A stretch of DNA of 64,000 nt, from NCBI GenBank assembly GCA_946811185.2, contig OX328096.1, positions 50,358,252-50,422,251 on the forward strand, in the 5' to 3' direction. This DNA is from Hippopus hippopus (lineage: Eukaryota > Mollusca > Bivalvia > Cardiida > Cardiidae). The notes beneath the pieces are model-generated. The model saw only the letters and a list, made by a program, of their open reading frames with translations, ran no database searches and was not told the DNA's origin. The position numbers and the translations under genes were made by a program. Positions within the stretch are counted from its first letter, which is position 1. The number at the start of each line of letters is the position of its first letter. Shown here piece after piece: positions 1-11,286 of this stretch.

Positions 1-203
1 TTTGATGACTGTGAAAAAGAAAAGTTTTGAAAACATAGCGGGGAAAAAAAAGAAATTGCTGGTATCAGGGTTTTCTACTTTTTCCATTATGTTTTCTATC
101 CTCTTTGAGACAAACCCCATCTTTTGAGTGATATACAATTTGTCATCTGCAAATGCTTTTAATTTGGACCAGATGGAAAAGATGATGTCATATGGTAAAC
201 AGT
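1..203 (+). mobile_element. TTAA palindromic MITE, forward, cut by window edge
   Basis: Forward is defined as the orientation reading ACCCTGAGGAAGAAG on the left and TCGTCTGCAAATGCTTTCAATTTGG on the right side of the core. This copy has a diverged core and lacks its left end. Confidence 0.75.
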
Positions 204-619
204 TAGAACCATAGTTGATAGTGATTCACAATATCTTACATGGGTGTTTTCAAAGTTGTCTGCTGCAAATTGGTTTCAAAAAGTCAAAACAAAATCAAAT
301 AAAAGCATCACCTGGGGTTACCAATGCTCAGCTACATGTACTTGATTTTCAGTAAAAATTCTAGGCAAGAAAGTGGTATAAGTGTGACAAAAATATTTTG
401 ATGGTTACCTGCCCTTGTTGCATTAGTTTTACTTTTGATACTCAAAAACTTATCCAATATGAAGTAAATATCTTCAGTAATAACAGTAATATTAAAAAAT
501 ATCAGTGTTGGCACAACGATGGCAAGGCAGATGATACGACCATGCCAGAGCTATGACAATAGCTCAAAATTTTTGTTGATAACAGCTGAGCCCATTTGAC
601 CTACACAAAAGCTGAACCA

Positions 620-775
620 CATGATAGAATGGCCCTTTAACGTACAGATAGCAAACAGTTTCTACCCAAGTCAGCCTGTATGGACTGCACAGGCTGATAC
701 AGATCACTACTATTTGCAGACGCATTAAACCCCTATTTCACAGAGTAAGGCTTAAATATTTGTGCTGCTGTAACC
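620..775 (-). repeat. Family E fragment
   Basis: Contains the GTCAGCCTG...CAGGCTGA inverted motif and the terminal GCATTAAACCCC...CACAGAG stretch of family E. Confidence 0.6.
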
Positions 776-915
776 TTTAGTATCACTCAGAAAAAGCAAT
801 TAATGGTTTGATGCATTATGTATAACTATTAAAGGCTTTCTATGATCATGTGATAAAATACCTGATGAAAAAAGCATAAAAAAGGACATATACACTGCAG
901 AAACAAAGTATTCAC

Positions 916-1084
916 CTGTGACTATGAACACGATTGGGAGATTTTGGTGAATCCCTGTGAGAGTCTCGACGTAAAATGCCATTGAGATTGACTAGATGTA
1001 TGTTGTTTTTGGGATCTGGCGAGTTTAAAGGTGATGTATTGGTTGAGCTGGCTGCTGATGACTCGCTATTATTGTCACTGTACT
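916..1084 (-). CDS. DLG5: DLG5 exon: Ser-rich linker after PDZ3
   Basis: This 169-nt exon encodes KYSDNNSESSAASSTNTSPL and a further 36 residues ending SHRDSPKSPNRVHSH. It is low-complexity with several SP sites, as expected between PDZ3 and PDZ4. Acceptor tatttaacag, donor CACAG/gtgaat, phase 1 in and 2 out. It is the last exon in the window. A MITE begins about 23 bp upstream of the acceptor, so the branch-point region abuts transposon sequence. Confidence 0.82.
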
Positions 1085-1107
1085 CTGTTAAATAGAAAAT
1101 GTTTAAT

Positions 1108-1335
1108 TTAACCCCAGACCAAACAATCCCAAGATTCAACGATCCTTGGTGAAAAGGCTTTTTGAAAACTGAGAAAAGAAAAAAATGCTGGTAACCAGCA
1201 TTTTCTTCTTTACCAACAATGTTTTTCCCCTGTCACAGACAATTTTTGCTATTTGAGCCACAATTACTTTTTCATGTGTAATTTATGTTCTTAATTTGGC
1301 CGAGTCTAAACTTTCGTTGTGTTGTACAAGGTTAA
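1108..1335 (+). mobile_element. TTAA MITE, forward
   Basis: Full length. Left end TTAACCCCAGACCA, core hairpin around GCTGGTAACCAGC, right end shared with the next copy through one TTAA at 1332-1335. Confidence 0.8.
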
Positions 1336-1537
1336 CCTTTTACCAAACAATTCCCTGTTTTAACAACCCTTTGGAAGAAGCTTTCGAACATTGTGTAGTA
1401 TTTAATAAATAATTAATTTCTTCTTTTTTCCACAATGTATTACTTCCTTTCAAAGAAAGTTACTGTAGTTACTGTCAACTGTTGTAATGCTTTCAGTTTG
1501 GACAAGTCAATAAATTTGTTGTCTAGTAAAGAGTAAA
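1332..1537 (+). mobile_element. TTAA MITE, forward, degenerate core
   Basis: Left end TTAACCTTTTACCA. Most of the left core arm is lost; the right arm TTTTTTCCACAATG and tail TTTGGACAAGTC remain. Confidence 0.7.
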
Positions 1538-1541
1538 TGAG

Positions 1542-1737
1542 TTAACTTACTACCAAATGACAAAATTTCAGACTGGTCCAAATTCAAAAATTGAAATTTG
1601 ATTTTGGAAGCATAGAAAACATTGTGGGAAAGAGAGAAAATACTGGTAACTAGAATTTTCTCCTTTTTCCACTATATTTTTAAAAGTCCTCTTTTTTCAG
1701 AGTCACTAACACTCCTAATGCTTTGGTAAAGGGTTGA
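1542..1737 (-). mobile_element. TTAA MITE, reverse
   Basis: Left end TTAACTTACTACCA and right end TTGGTAAAGGGTTGA. Core GGTAACTAG with several mismatches. Confidence 0.75.
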
Positions 1738-1922
1738 CTCAGTTTGAACACTTAGCCATTACGTACAACTTCAGGTGCTCTTGCGGAATGCTGTTTAAGA
1801 GCAGACCGCAGAGTCTGATCTGAGATCTACACTGTAAATATTTTTCTTAAGATATTCTGGCAAATACAGCCTTAAATCTTATCAATATTGTCTTTCTTCC
1901 TCACTGAAAATATCCTATTCAT

Positions 1923-2955
1923 TTATTATCCCCAGCCGAAGGCGGAGGGATATAGTTTTAGAATTGTCCGTCCTTCCGCCCGTCCGTCTGTCAGCGACAA
2001 TATCTCCAATACCATTGAACGGAATTTCGTGAAACTTTATACATGTGTACAATAACCTATTCCACCGATACAGTTTTTTTCTTTTTTTGATTCGATGCAA
2101 AATGGCCGACTGGGAGCCATTTTGAGTTACACGGTCGCGTTAATTTTTGAAAATGTCTTTTATGGCGGGGGATATCATTTCAACGAAACTGCTTGTTTTT
2201 TTTTGCTTTTTTGATATTCAATATGGTGTTATGTATATTTCCATTAGGGATTAATATCTCTTTAACTCAAAATCCTTGACGAAAATTTATTAAACTTCAT
2301 ACGTGTGTTCCTTATAATAGTCTGCCAATATCATTATTTTAGCTTTTTTCAGTAAATGTCGTGTCATGGAAAAAGGAGGCTTGACGTATATTTTCATTAT
2401 GGACCAATATCTCTTTAACTACGGGACAAAATGTTATAAAATTTCATATTTATAATGTTTATCACAAGCCACACATGGAATGCCAAGTCCTGAAAAAAGA
2501 GGGCTAAATGTATAATTTCATTCTGGACCAATAACAGTCTGTTTCGCCATCCATCTGCCTGGACAGATATCTTCTACAGTCTTTGACGAAAATTGATGAA
2601 ACTTCATGCGTGTCTTCCTTTCGATAGTTCATTGATACAATTTTCTTCTATGTATAATGATGTGTCATGGAAAAATGGGGCTTGATGTATGTTTTCATTA
2701 TTTGTTTTCATTTAATGAAATGCCATGTCATGGAAAAAGGGGACTTCATGTATAATCTCATTATAGACCTCTTATATATTTTTTATTTAATGAAATGCTG
2801 TGTCATGGAAAAAGGGGGCTTAATGTGTAATTTCATCATGGACCAATGTCAAAAAGGCCACATGTTAATGCAAAACACAATACCTCTAATATGTTTGTAT
2901 CAAAAAAAGGTCTTCTTCGGCGGGGGATATCATTTCAACAAAATTGCTTGTTAAC
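1923..2955 (-). mobile_element. Family D HINE-like element
   Basis: The left edge is a hairpin (TATCCCCAGCCGAAGGCGGAG, positions 1927-1952) that is the inverted 3' end of family D. Inside are imperfect units containing TGTCATGGAAAAAGGGGGCTT and GACCAATATCTC. The motif GCGGGGGATATCATTTCAAC occurs at 2166 and again at 2921 near the right edge. The open frame at 2667-2954 is repeat-derived. Confidence 0.6.
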
Positions 2956-3143
2956 AATCAAAACCTCATTGAATCTGTAGCATACAACGTTTAACATCAC
3001 ATGACAAAAGGTCCTAATACTGTAATGTCACATCAAGTTGTAACAGCAAATTTCATCATATTGCCAGCAATGCTTTCTGCTTTTTTTTCCTATATGGCTA
3101 ATTTTGAAAAATCCAATACCATACATCCACTAAGAACATAGAA

Positions 3144-3315
3144 TTAACCCTTTACACATAATCCTGACTTTTAACAATTTTGAGGAAGAATGCTTTTGAT
3201 AATGCTTTTGGTAGCCAGCATTTTCTCCTTTCCCACAATGTTTTCTAACCTTCCAAAAACAAGTTTCAAATTTTGAGTCACATTTCATTAGTCGTCTGCA
3301 AATGTTTTCAACTGA
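3144..3315 (+). mobile_element. TTAA MITE, forward, right end lost
   Basis: TTAACCCTTTACAC left end; core around GGTAGCCAGC shortened; the tail fades after GTCGTCTGCAAATG. Confidence 0.7.
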
Positions 3316-3458
3316 AAAAAAGAGTAAAATTATTTGTTTGTTACAGATTTAAAGGTTTATTCTTCTGATCAATTTCATAAAAGTTCATAAACACCAAGAA
3401 CTACATCGAGACTTTTTGTTTCTCATATTCAGCAAATAAAGTTAAGTTTTTGGCTTAC

Positions 3459-3561
3459 TTTCTGGGTTGTACTGTACAAGCATTGTCAAGTTGTTCCCAC
3501 ACTGTTGTAACACTCTAGCTGCCAAATCATACGTAGCACTTCTCATGTTAATTGCACAAAT
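3459..3561 (-). CDS. DLG5: DLG5 exon: PDZ3, second part
   Basis: This 103-nt exon encodes ICAINMRSATYDLAARVLQQ and CGNNLTMLVQYNPE. NMRSAT matches vertebrate NLRSAT, and MLVQYNP matches ILAQYNP at the end of PDZ3. Acceptor tttttaacag, donor AGAAA/gtaagc, phase 0 in and 1 out. Confidence 0.9.
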
Positions 3562-3617
3562 CTGTTAAAAAGAAAAAATGTGATCATACAAAACTATCAT
3601 GAACAACAGAAACTGTC

Positions 3618-4578
3618 CTCTCTTTACCAAACAATCCCGAGTTTAAACATCCTGGAAAAAGGTCTTCAAAAAATATTGTGAAACAAGAGCGGCAAATTGT
3701 CGCAAGATACGCCCGTCCCACCGCCAGTTGTCGAGGGGGGATAATAATCGTAAAGGGCAGGTAGAAGAAAATAGTAGTGCAGCAGAAATCATGTAAGTGA
3801 TTGAAATAGGCATGAATGTCTCCTCTAATGTTAAGGAAACATGCATATAAAGTTTCAGATCATTCTAACATGAAAAGACAAAGTTATATTGTAGAGAAGC
3901 ATGAAAAGCTGTAAAAAAAAAATAATGAATAGGGAATGATTCAAAAACAGCATTAGGTAAGGTTACAGCTCCAGTGCATTGCACTTTTCGTAACTGCAAC
4001 AAACATGTTTTACCAAGTCTTTAGTCAATTTGACTTGAGGTGACAAAGTTCCGTTCTGGACAAGCAAGAAATACTGTAAAAATGAAGATCAAAGTGGAAT
4101 TACTCAAAATCCGCGCTATGTAGAGTTATTGTTCTTTCGCACTGTACTCCATAATATTGCAACAAACATGCATACCAAGTTTGAAGTTGTTCTGACTTGA
4201 GATGACAAAGTTATATCGTGGACAAGCACTAAATGCTGTAAAAATTACGATCAAAGGGAAATAACTCAAAGACAGCACGAGGTAGAGTTATGGTTCTTTC
4301 GCACTGCACTCCGTATTATTGCAACAAACACAAATGCCAAGATTCAAGTCAATTGGACTGGAGATGACAAAGTTATGCTCCTGACAAAAAACTGGACGCC
4401 GCTCGCCCGGACGCCCGCCCATACGCCATGGGTGATCCCATAATACGTCTTGTCTTCGAAAGGCGTATAAAAAGGTGAAATGCTGGTATAGAGCATTTTT
4501 TTCCTTTTCCAGCAATGTTTTCTACCCTATGAAAGCCAAATTTCATGTCTTGAGTAACATACAATTTCTTACCTGCAA
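3618..4578 (+). mobile_element. TTAA MITE, forward, split by a family B element
   Basis: The left part (3618-3681) stops at ATATTGTG in the left palindrome arm. The right part resumes at 4474 with GAAATGCTGG and continues to about 4578. The intervening 0.79 kb is a family B element. Confidence 0.75.
3682..4473 (+). mobile_element. Family B HINE-like element
   Basis: Starts ACAAGAGCGGCAAATTGTCGC (5' hairpin), then ATACGCCCGTCC. It ends CGTCTTGTCTTCGAAAGGCG then TATAAAA. The subterminal ATACGCC...GGCGTAT pair is inverted. Three internal units of about 159 bp contain CCAAGTTTGAAGT...GATGACAAAGTTAT. No coding capacity. Confidence 0.72.
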
Positions 4579-4816
4579 ATCCTGTCTGTTTTAGAAAGTT
4601 AAAAAATTTGGAACCAAAAACTTCAGGCCTTTGAACTGTTGACCTTACTATTTCATAAGTTCTTTTCTTTCTACATTTTCAAGTAATACATTATGCTTAC
4701 AATCACTAACCATTCAAATATGAATGATAGTATGTTTTAGAGATCACTATTTTACTGCAAATATAATATTTATTACAAGAGGACACTAATATTGATTATA
4801 ACCAACTCCCACCTAC

Positions 4817-4979
4817 CTCCAATAATTGATCCCCTATCACCAGGCCCGCCTGAGCTGCCAAACTGTTTTCATTGACAGAAGAGACAAAGATTCCACCACT
4901 TGGACCCATTTCTATCTGAAAGCCCACCAGCTTTGAGGTCTTCTCAATCTTGATGTTTCTGGTCTCACCAGGGTGTGGT
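4817..4979 (-). CDS. DLG5: DLG5 exon: PDZ3, first part
   Basis: This 163-nt exon encodes PHPGETRNIKIEKTSKLVGF and QIEMGPSGGIFVSSVNENSL then AAQAGLVIGDQLLE. TRNIKIEKTSKLVGF corresponds to vertebrate PRHVKVQKGSEPLGI. GGIFVSSV and AGLVIGDQLLE match GGIYVSKV and AGLEYGDQLLE. Acceptor cttgaag is pyrimidine-poor, the weakest acceptor of the gene; donor GGAG/gtaggt. Phase 2 in and 0 out. Confidence 0.92.
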
Positions 4980-5045
4980 CTTCAAGACAGATGCAATCAG
5001 AATCAATCAACTCTTTGTCGAATGATAATTTAGTCTTTTCAAACT

Positions 5046-5215
5046 TTAACCCTTACCTAGCGAAAAAGGCTTTTGAAAACATTGTGGGAATGCTGCTAAT
5101 CAACATTTTCTCCTTTTTCCACAGTGTTTTGTAACCTCAAAGACCAATTTCATAATTTTGGAAAACATTTAATCTGCATTCAATCCTAACATTTTGCCAC
5201 CTGATAGAGAGTTAA
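5046..5215 (+). mobile_element. TTAA MITE, forward, shortened core
   Basis: TTAACCCTTACC at left and GATAGAGAGTTAA at right; the core has lost about 25 bp of the left arm. Confidence 0.7.
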
Positions 5216-5360
5216 AGCAACTGCAGGCAATGGGTAAAAAAAGCAACATGTCTTTGACAAGGTAGAAAACACAGTTGACAAAACAGGAAATTCCGGTCTC
5301 TTTTTTTCATAATGTCTTCTTCCTTCATGCTATAAAACATGCAATTATTTGGTAACCAGT

Positions 5361-5925
5361 TCACTCTTTACCAAATAACTAGGGCTTGGACTAGACCAAA
5401 CTGAAATCATTTGTAGACAATAAAATAAATGCAGCTCAAACTAGAGCTGTCACTGAATGTTACTTAATACCCCCGCCAGCGCTTTGACAGAAACAGGCAA
5501 TTTAACAAAAAATTTTCTAAGTTCAAGGGGAGATTACCCTGGAATCATAGGGAGTGGATGATTGAAAACTGCGTCTTGCACAACTTCAGTATACAATCAA
5601 TGTATCAACAAACTTTCAATACAACAGCAGCAAAACTGTAGGAGGAGTTCGCGACACAAAATTACTAGTATTTTGTACACAGACAGACGAACACACGGAC
5701 GAACACACGGACGGACAGACGGAAGGACGGACGGACAGACAGGCTGATTCCAGTATACCCCCGAAAACATTTGTTTTGCGGGGGAATAATGATGATTCTT
5801 GTCTTTGAAATGGAAGAAAATGTTGCAGGTAAAGGATAAAATGTTTTTCTCTTTTTCCCACTATGTTTTCAAAAGCTGTCTCCCACAGGCTCGTTAAAAC
5901 TCCTGATTGTGTGGTAAAGAGTTAA
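5361..5925 (-). mobile_element. TTAA MITE, reverse, split by a family D element
   Basis: The left part ends GCAGCTCAAA at 5440; the right part resumes TGATGATTCTTGTC at about 5790 and ends TGTGGTAAAGAGTTAA. Removing 5441-5789 restores a normal MITE, which defines the family D boundaries. Confidence 0.75.
5441..5789 (+). mobile_element. Family D HINE-like element, short
   Basis: Begins CTAGAGCTGTCACTGAATG, then TAATACCCCCGCC. Near the end are (ACGG)n-like microsatellite DNA (5690-5740) and a 3' hairpin, CCCCCGAAAACA and TGTTTTGCGGGGG, followed by AATAA. The open frames over the ACGG tract are repeat artefacts. Confidence 0.7.
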
Positions 5926-6260
5926 AACATTACCATACAGACTAATTCTAAGCCTACCATAATACAGAGAAGAAAAATTTGAAGGAAAGGAGAGAAAAAA
6001 CTTGCCCAAAGTAGTATGAATACATTCTGGGAGAAAGGAGTAATTACTTGTTACAAGTCCAGATTTCACGTCTTGTTTTGTTTACATTTTCTATTCTTGT
6101 CTGTACTGTCTTCAAGGGAACTACATCAAGAGCACATAACTCTATGTTCAAACAAAAAATGAACCATATATATGTACATACTTGAATTAATGACTTGATT
6201 TTGGATAAAGATGCCAATTATTTAACAAACTATTTAACAGAAGTGCAAAAACATACATAC

Positions 6261-6360
6261 CGTTTTCTGTATAGTGTTGGTTCCATTACAGGGGAGGTAG
6301 CCTGCAGCATTTTACCCGTTATATCTGGGAATGGAGAACATGGACTGCTTCTATCTGATA
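6261..6360 (-). CDS. DLG5: DLG5 exon: linker before PDZ3
   Basis: This 100-nt exon encodes VSDRSSPCSPFPDITGKMLQ and ATSPVMEPTLYRK. It is needed to link phase 1 of the previous exon to phase 2 of the PDZ3 exon. SDRSSPCSPFPDI resembles vertebrate SECSTPPQSPLNIDT at the same place. Acceptor ctattttcag with a good pyrimidine tract; donor AACG/gtatgt. Confidence 0.78.
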
Positions 6361-6754
6361 CTGAAAATAGCAGAAGAAAATATTTCTAACCTTGTCCAGT
6401 TCTGGCTTTTTCCAAGAATTACAGAGAAAGGACAAAAAGTAAACGGAAGGACATATCAGTTTTCTACAAACAAGAAATTATTGTTTGAAAAGTGCAACTG
6501 CATATACATGTAAAAGCAAATGACCCTACCACCACAATAATAAAGAAAAAGTTGTAATTGTACAATAAATGGATACTTTGCCTAAAAAATTTGACTCTGA
6601 TTTACAAGCTATCCAATTTATAGAGACAGAAAGTCTGAACAAATCACATGGCTAGTCCTTAAATCTTTAACTAGAGCATATTTAGATATAGTATGTGAAT
6701 ACGGCCTATAGTATATTGAAAGTTTCATACAAAAACAGTTTTTCATCTACATAC

Positions 6755-7140
6755 CAACTTCAACAGAGCCTGATGTATCAGCTGTCATCACACTGGGTGT
6801 GGAGGGTATTCGAATCCGGTTTGGTTTTTCACTGTAAATTCTCCTTGAGATCATGCTCACTTCCTGATCGGACCGTCCCAATGATGGGTATGGATAATGC
6901 GGATAGTTATCTATCGGTGTCGGGGTGAATCTACTCTCCACTGAGGATGATATGTTGGATGGACTGTGCGAGCTGATGTCTGAGTGATTATAGGGTGGAA
7001 GTCTCTCCAAGTCTGTAATACTATCAGGAAACAGACCATGATGTGGGCTGGGCACCAGTGTGGTTGTCGCCTTCTGCACTGGTATAGTCTTAGCTTTCAC
7101 TGGCATTGATGGGGTTGGGTAGTTGGGAGAAATCAACACA
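6755..7140 (-). CDS. DLG5: DLG5 exon: disordered linker with IPSTP motif
   Basis: This 386-nt exon (phase 2 in, 1 out) encodes a Pro/Ser/Tyr-rich linker. It contains PNYPTPSMPVKAKTIPVQKA and ends with PNRIRIPSTPSVMTADTSGS. The RIRIPSTP core matches vertebrate ERIKIPSTPRYP, which lies just N-terminal to PDZ3. Acceptor tttgttgcag, donor GTTG/gtatgt. An upstream in-frame Met lies in intron sequence and is not used as a start. Confidence 0.87.
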
Positions 7141-7249
7141 CTGCAACAAAATACAAATATATGTCCATGCCGAAACATCAATGATTGGCATGCTTCTGTA
7201 AGAAAAGCTTTCACAGTATTTTAACAGTTTCTGGTAACAAAAAAAAACA

Positions 7250-7449
7250 AACAGAATTTTAGACTTGTCAAAATTGAAGGACTGAAGACAACAAACTGAA
7301 TAAAGCTGAAATGATAGGATTTGCATTTTAAATAGTAGAAAACATTGTGGGAAGGAGAAAATCCTGGACTTCACCGTTTTTTCCTTCTCTAACAATGCTC
7401 TAAGGGCCTTTATTCTCTTAAATCTTAGGGTGTCTAGTAAAAGATTAAT
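7250..7449 (-). mobile_element. TTAA MITE, reverse, diverged
   Basis: TTTTAGACTTGTCAAAATTG at left, AACATTGTGGGAAGGAG in the core, right end GTAAAAGATTAA. Confidence 0.65.
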
Positions 7450-7452
7450 TTA

Positions 7453-8413
7453 CATACATTTAGGAGTGACAGTAATCTGAAATTTATTTTGTGTAATTTT
7501 GAATCAAGGAAGCCGTGTCTTACTACATATTAAAAATTTCTGTGGGAATGCACCTTCCAACTGATCTGCTAACTTCACTAGCCAACATTAGAAATTCACG
7601 AAAATTTTGAAAGGCTGATGGCTGTTTAGACAATAATATGACAAGGCAGTTTCCTTTTAATCTCAACAAATTTTACGTAAATACAGTCTCATTCACAATG
7701 CATTCTGTTTGCGTTTGAATTAATTCCATTATCAGAAATGATCATTTTGAGAAAGCTTCATAAACTATCAGTGTCTGCATGAATATACCCTATTCGATCA
7801 TGATATGTGAATTTGGCTCTATAAACACAGTGCAACAGAAGCATGAGAAAATCAACATCATTCTATAGTAAGTCGCTTGCACCAGCTGTTCCTATGTCTG
7901 GCCTCAGATATTGTAAAATTGAAGTCACTTGACATGAAAAAAGTTGTCTGCTACATAGAGAAAAACTCAGATTTACCTATATTTACTGTTTTTGATAAAA
8001 ATTGACAATGATGGAACAATTTGCAATGTTAAGTGTCTTTTCCTGTTGAAGATTAACTTCAAAATCGGCTAGTGTTGCACTGAAAATGGGACTGGGAGTG
8101 GATGGGATAATATTCGGAGCATTTGAAGGGACCTAGGACTCTAATGATTGACGATACATTCATTTTTCTTTGTCCATTGAAAGGGAGAACACAAAATAGT
8201 AAAGCTGTGCGAATCTTTTTCGTAATTGTTTTTGATGCCTAAGGCCTTATTGAAATTTTGATTTTTTTCTTGATATTTACAGACTGGGCAGTGGGGCTTT
8301 GTTTTTGTTAGTAAATCAAACAGCTATGGGAATTAATCTGCATCCGCTTTGTATGAACTTGCTTTCCTCTGATCAAGAATTGGTTATGTTACAATCAAAA
8401 AAATCTTTTTTCT
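7453..8413. other. Intron DNA with no recognised feature
   Basis: AT-rich unique-looking sequence between DLG5 exons. I see no exon-like open segment, repeat copy or structured RNA. Confidence 0.5.
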
Positions 8414-8552
8414 AATGTGGTTATCATACAATAAACCATGGTTGTGAGTTATGAGGAGCAATAAATAAACCGATCAGGCTATCACCCTCATGGTTAATTT
8501 ATTGTGCCTAATAACTCACAACCATGGTTTATTGAATGACAAACCACAATAG
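8414..8552. mobile_element. Short hairpin MITE with ~28-bp inverted ends
   Basis: Arms at 8425-8452 and 8511-8538 share CAATAAACCATGGTTGTGAG in inverted orientation, with one mismatch over 28 bp. Weaker pairing (TGTGGTT / AACCACA) extends outward. The loop is about 58 bp. No family assignment. Confidence 0.7.
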
Positions 8553-8695
8553 AAAGAAGATTATTTCTTCAATATACTTTACCAATGAACACCTGAATTG
8601 AGGACAAATGCTTTTTGATTAGCATACTTGACACCATATTGGGTTTGTGAGGTCTGATGTCGGCAAACCCTTGGATGATTATGTATTGCTTAACC

Positions 8696-8922
8696 TTAAC
8701 CCTTTACCAAACAATCCTGAGTTTTAATGACCTAAAGAAAGACAACTTTTAAATACATTGTGGGAAAAGAACAGATTGCTGGTAAGCAGCATTTTCTCCT
8801 TCTCCCACAATGTTGCTACCCTTTCAAAGATAAATCCAATCATTTGAGCAACATTTAATTTACCCCGTGCAATTGATTTGAATTTGGACAATGCTAAATT
8901 TGTTGTGTGGTAGAGAGCTGAA
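8696..8922 (+). mobile_element. TTAA MITE, forward
   Basis: TTAACCCTTTACCAAACAAT start; core centre GCTGGTAAGCAGC; right end GTGTGGTAGAGAGCTGAA. Confidence 0.8.
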
Positions 8923-9079
8923 TACAGTTAAATGTTACTTTATATTAGAAGAATTCATGGCCGTCTCCAACTTATGAACATGACTACTTGTGGGCATGTC
9001 TAGAGACAAAAGTACAAAAATTTTTAGCATCACAAAAATGTTTTCTGCTAGATTTAAAGTGGTAATGTATTACTGAACA

Positions 9080-9289
9080 TTAACTCTTTTCCACAAAATT
9101 CCAAGTTTCAACCACCCTGAGGAAGAAGGCTTTTAAAAATATTGTTGAAAAACGAGAAAATGCCGGTTACCAGGATTTTCTCCTTTTTCCAAAATATTTG
9201 CTTCCCTTTCAAAATTATATTTCAGTTGTTTATAGTCACATGTATTTTGTTGTCTGCAAATGCTTTCAATTTAGACTGGTAAAGAGTTG
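9080..9289 (+). mobile_element. TTAA MITE, forward, next to a DLG5 exon
   Basis: TTAACTCTTTTCCA start; core CGGTTACCAGG; ends ACTGGTAAAGAGTTG 31 bp from the donor of the 1.35-kb exon. Confidence 0.8.
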
Positions 9290-9320
9290 CACAATGATAA
9301 CCATAGCAAAACAATCATAC

Positions 9321-10669
9321 CTGTTTGTAATGTTACTGGGTACAGGATGATGCCGACCACCTGGAGGTCTGTCTGTAAAGTTACTAGGCCCTGCAGGGGG
9401 TCCGTAGGGTGGAGATCTGGGTTCAGGAGTTGTGTTACTAGATCTTGGACCATATTCAATATTTGGACTAGCTGGGTACAGGGAGTTTGAGTTGGAAATG
9501 CTGGGATCTCTTGACGGGGGTGTTGGTCTCGGACGACTGCGACTATTAACAGGATGATCAGATCTCGGCTCTATGTGAAAAGATCCTGGATTTACATGAC
9601 TTGGAATAGGGGGCATTCTGGGAGGATTTTTTGTGTTGTTTACCCTCGGCCTTTGGTTCTGGTGGCTCTGATTGTATATTGGGTAACTCTGGCGGTGTTC
9701 GTTTCTATGGTGATCCATGGAAGTCTCTGGACTGTTAAATGAGCGTTTTGTTGGTATGGGAGATTTGGGAAAGTAAGAAGAGTTTTTATTGGAAGGTAAT
9801 GGAGATGAGATAGGTGAGGGTGGATGAGAGTTGTATGTGATGGTAGAGTCTGAGTTTTGTGGCGTATGTCTAACAGCCACATAGGAGGACATGGTTCTGT
9901 CCGGGGGCTGGGGAGGGATCACTGACAAAGAATTAGTTTCTGTTTCTGGATTTATCACAGCATCAAGGGGAGGTCGTCTTGGACCTTTCTGGGTTTGTAC
10001 AACAGTACCATTAGTAGATGGATTTGACATCCTAACACATTTAGGCCAAGTGCCTGTACCACTAAGTTCTGATTCTAGTTCTCTCTTACACCCACTTCCC
10101 CTACTAGAGGAACCAGAATTCTCTTTTTTATGAGTTGGAAATGCAAACTCATTCACTACATCTTCTCTTGTGTCTATCATTGTCATTGGACGGTGTGGTA
10201 TAAACATGGCTTTCTCTTCCTCTGACCTCTCCGTACTTTTATGTCGAGGTCGGAAGATTTTATCCACTGTCTCTAAGGCCTTGTCTAGTATGTGAACACT
10301 ATGACGTCCCTTACTTTCCATCTCTTTGCTTCCCCTACTTTTACGATCTCTACGACTTGTTCCTGGACTGTCCAGACTATCTGTCTGAGAACCACTTGTT
10401 TTAATGTTCTTTGTGCTTCCCTTACTACTTTCACTGGTTGACTCCCAGCTCCGTATAATACGATCATTTTTACCGGCAGGAGAAAACACATGATCTGGGA
10501 CACTAGACATACTGCTGCTGCACTGTCCAGATGGGATTGGTGAGGATCCCGGGGAATTGATTGGTGTCATTTGGCGCCACACTTCTAGCACTATTGTATC
10601 ATTGCTACACTGATATAGCACTTTCATCAAATCTTCAGGTGACATGTTTTCAACACTGCGACTGTTTAC
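9321..10669 (-). CDS. DLG5: DLG5 exon: end of PDZ2 and disordered middle region
   Basis: This 1,349-nt exon encodes about 450 residues. It opens with VNSRSVENMSPEDLMKVLYQ, the alpha-B helix of PDZ2, and finishes the fold at TIVLEVWRQ. The remainder is low-complexity Ser/Pro/Arg-rich and probably disordered. Two family landmarks are present: a SGSQTDSLDS stretch (vertebrate STQTD) and GTGTWPKCVRMS (vertebrate SGGTWPKAMLSS). The C-terminal 150 residues are rich in proline (PPRMPPIP, PTPPSRDPS), possible SH3/WW ligands. Acceptor tgtacag, donor AACAG/gtatga, phase 0 in and 2 out. A MITE copy ends 31 bp into the downstream intron. Confidence 0.92.
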
Positions 10670-10727
10670 CTGTACACAGAATGAAAACATGATAAGTATG
10701 TACTAAAGTTAATTCATTACCATATAG

Positions 10728-10905
10728 ACACTTTTCAGACTTATCCCTATTGAAGGCATTTGCAAATGACAAATTACATGTGGCTCAAACAATGGGGCTT
10801 GTCTTTCAGTCTGTACAAAACATTTTCAGAAAAGGAAAAAATGCTGGTTACTACCATTGTCTGCTTTACCCACTCTGTTCTCAAATGCTTTCTTCCTCCT
10901 GGCTA
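10728..10905 (-). mobile_element. TTAA MITE, reverse, ends degraded
   Basis: GAAGGCATTTGCAAATGAC, TGTGGCTCAAA and the core GCTGGTTACTACC are recognisable. It lies just upstream of the 1.35-kb exon's acceptor. Confidence 0.65.
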
Positions 10906-11286
10906 TAAAAACCACTAAATTGCTTAATAGAGGGTTTACCTTGAACAATAAACCATGCAAACTAACGTATATGCAAACTAGCCTCAAGTGTTCATATTTC
11001 ATGATGTTTAGGAAAACACATAGTAAGATTAAGAGTCTAGACTAGAACATAAACTACAAAGTACTTTCTTTCATAAGAAATAATTTCTGATCATTTTCAT
11101 ATGAAAATCATAACTTGTATATTACTTTCAACAGTATGGTGCATAATAAAATATACATACTGTCGGCCTTCTTCAGCAAACATGGCATGACCTAATTCCA
11201 ATAATTTGGTAGAAATTACAGCAGAAAGTAACAGGTCCTTGCATTTTTAAAGAAGGAGAGTTGAACACAAGCACAAACAAAGCGAT

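Noticed and set aside
1..915. A further DLG5 exon (PDZ4 start)
   Set aside because: I looked for a PDZ4-like segment entering in phase 2 on the minus strand and saw only a MITE and a family E fragment.
5562..5861. Small frames rich in Arg/Thr/Asp and Val/Cys/Ser over the ACGG tract
   Set aside because: They translate a microsatellite near the 3' end of a family D element.
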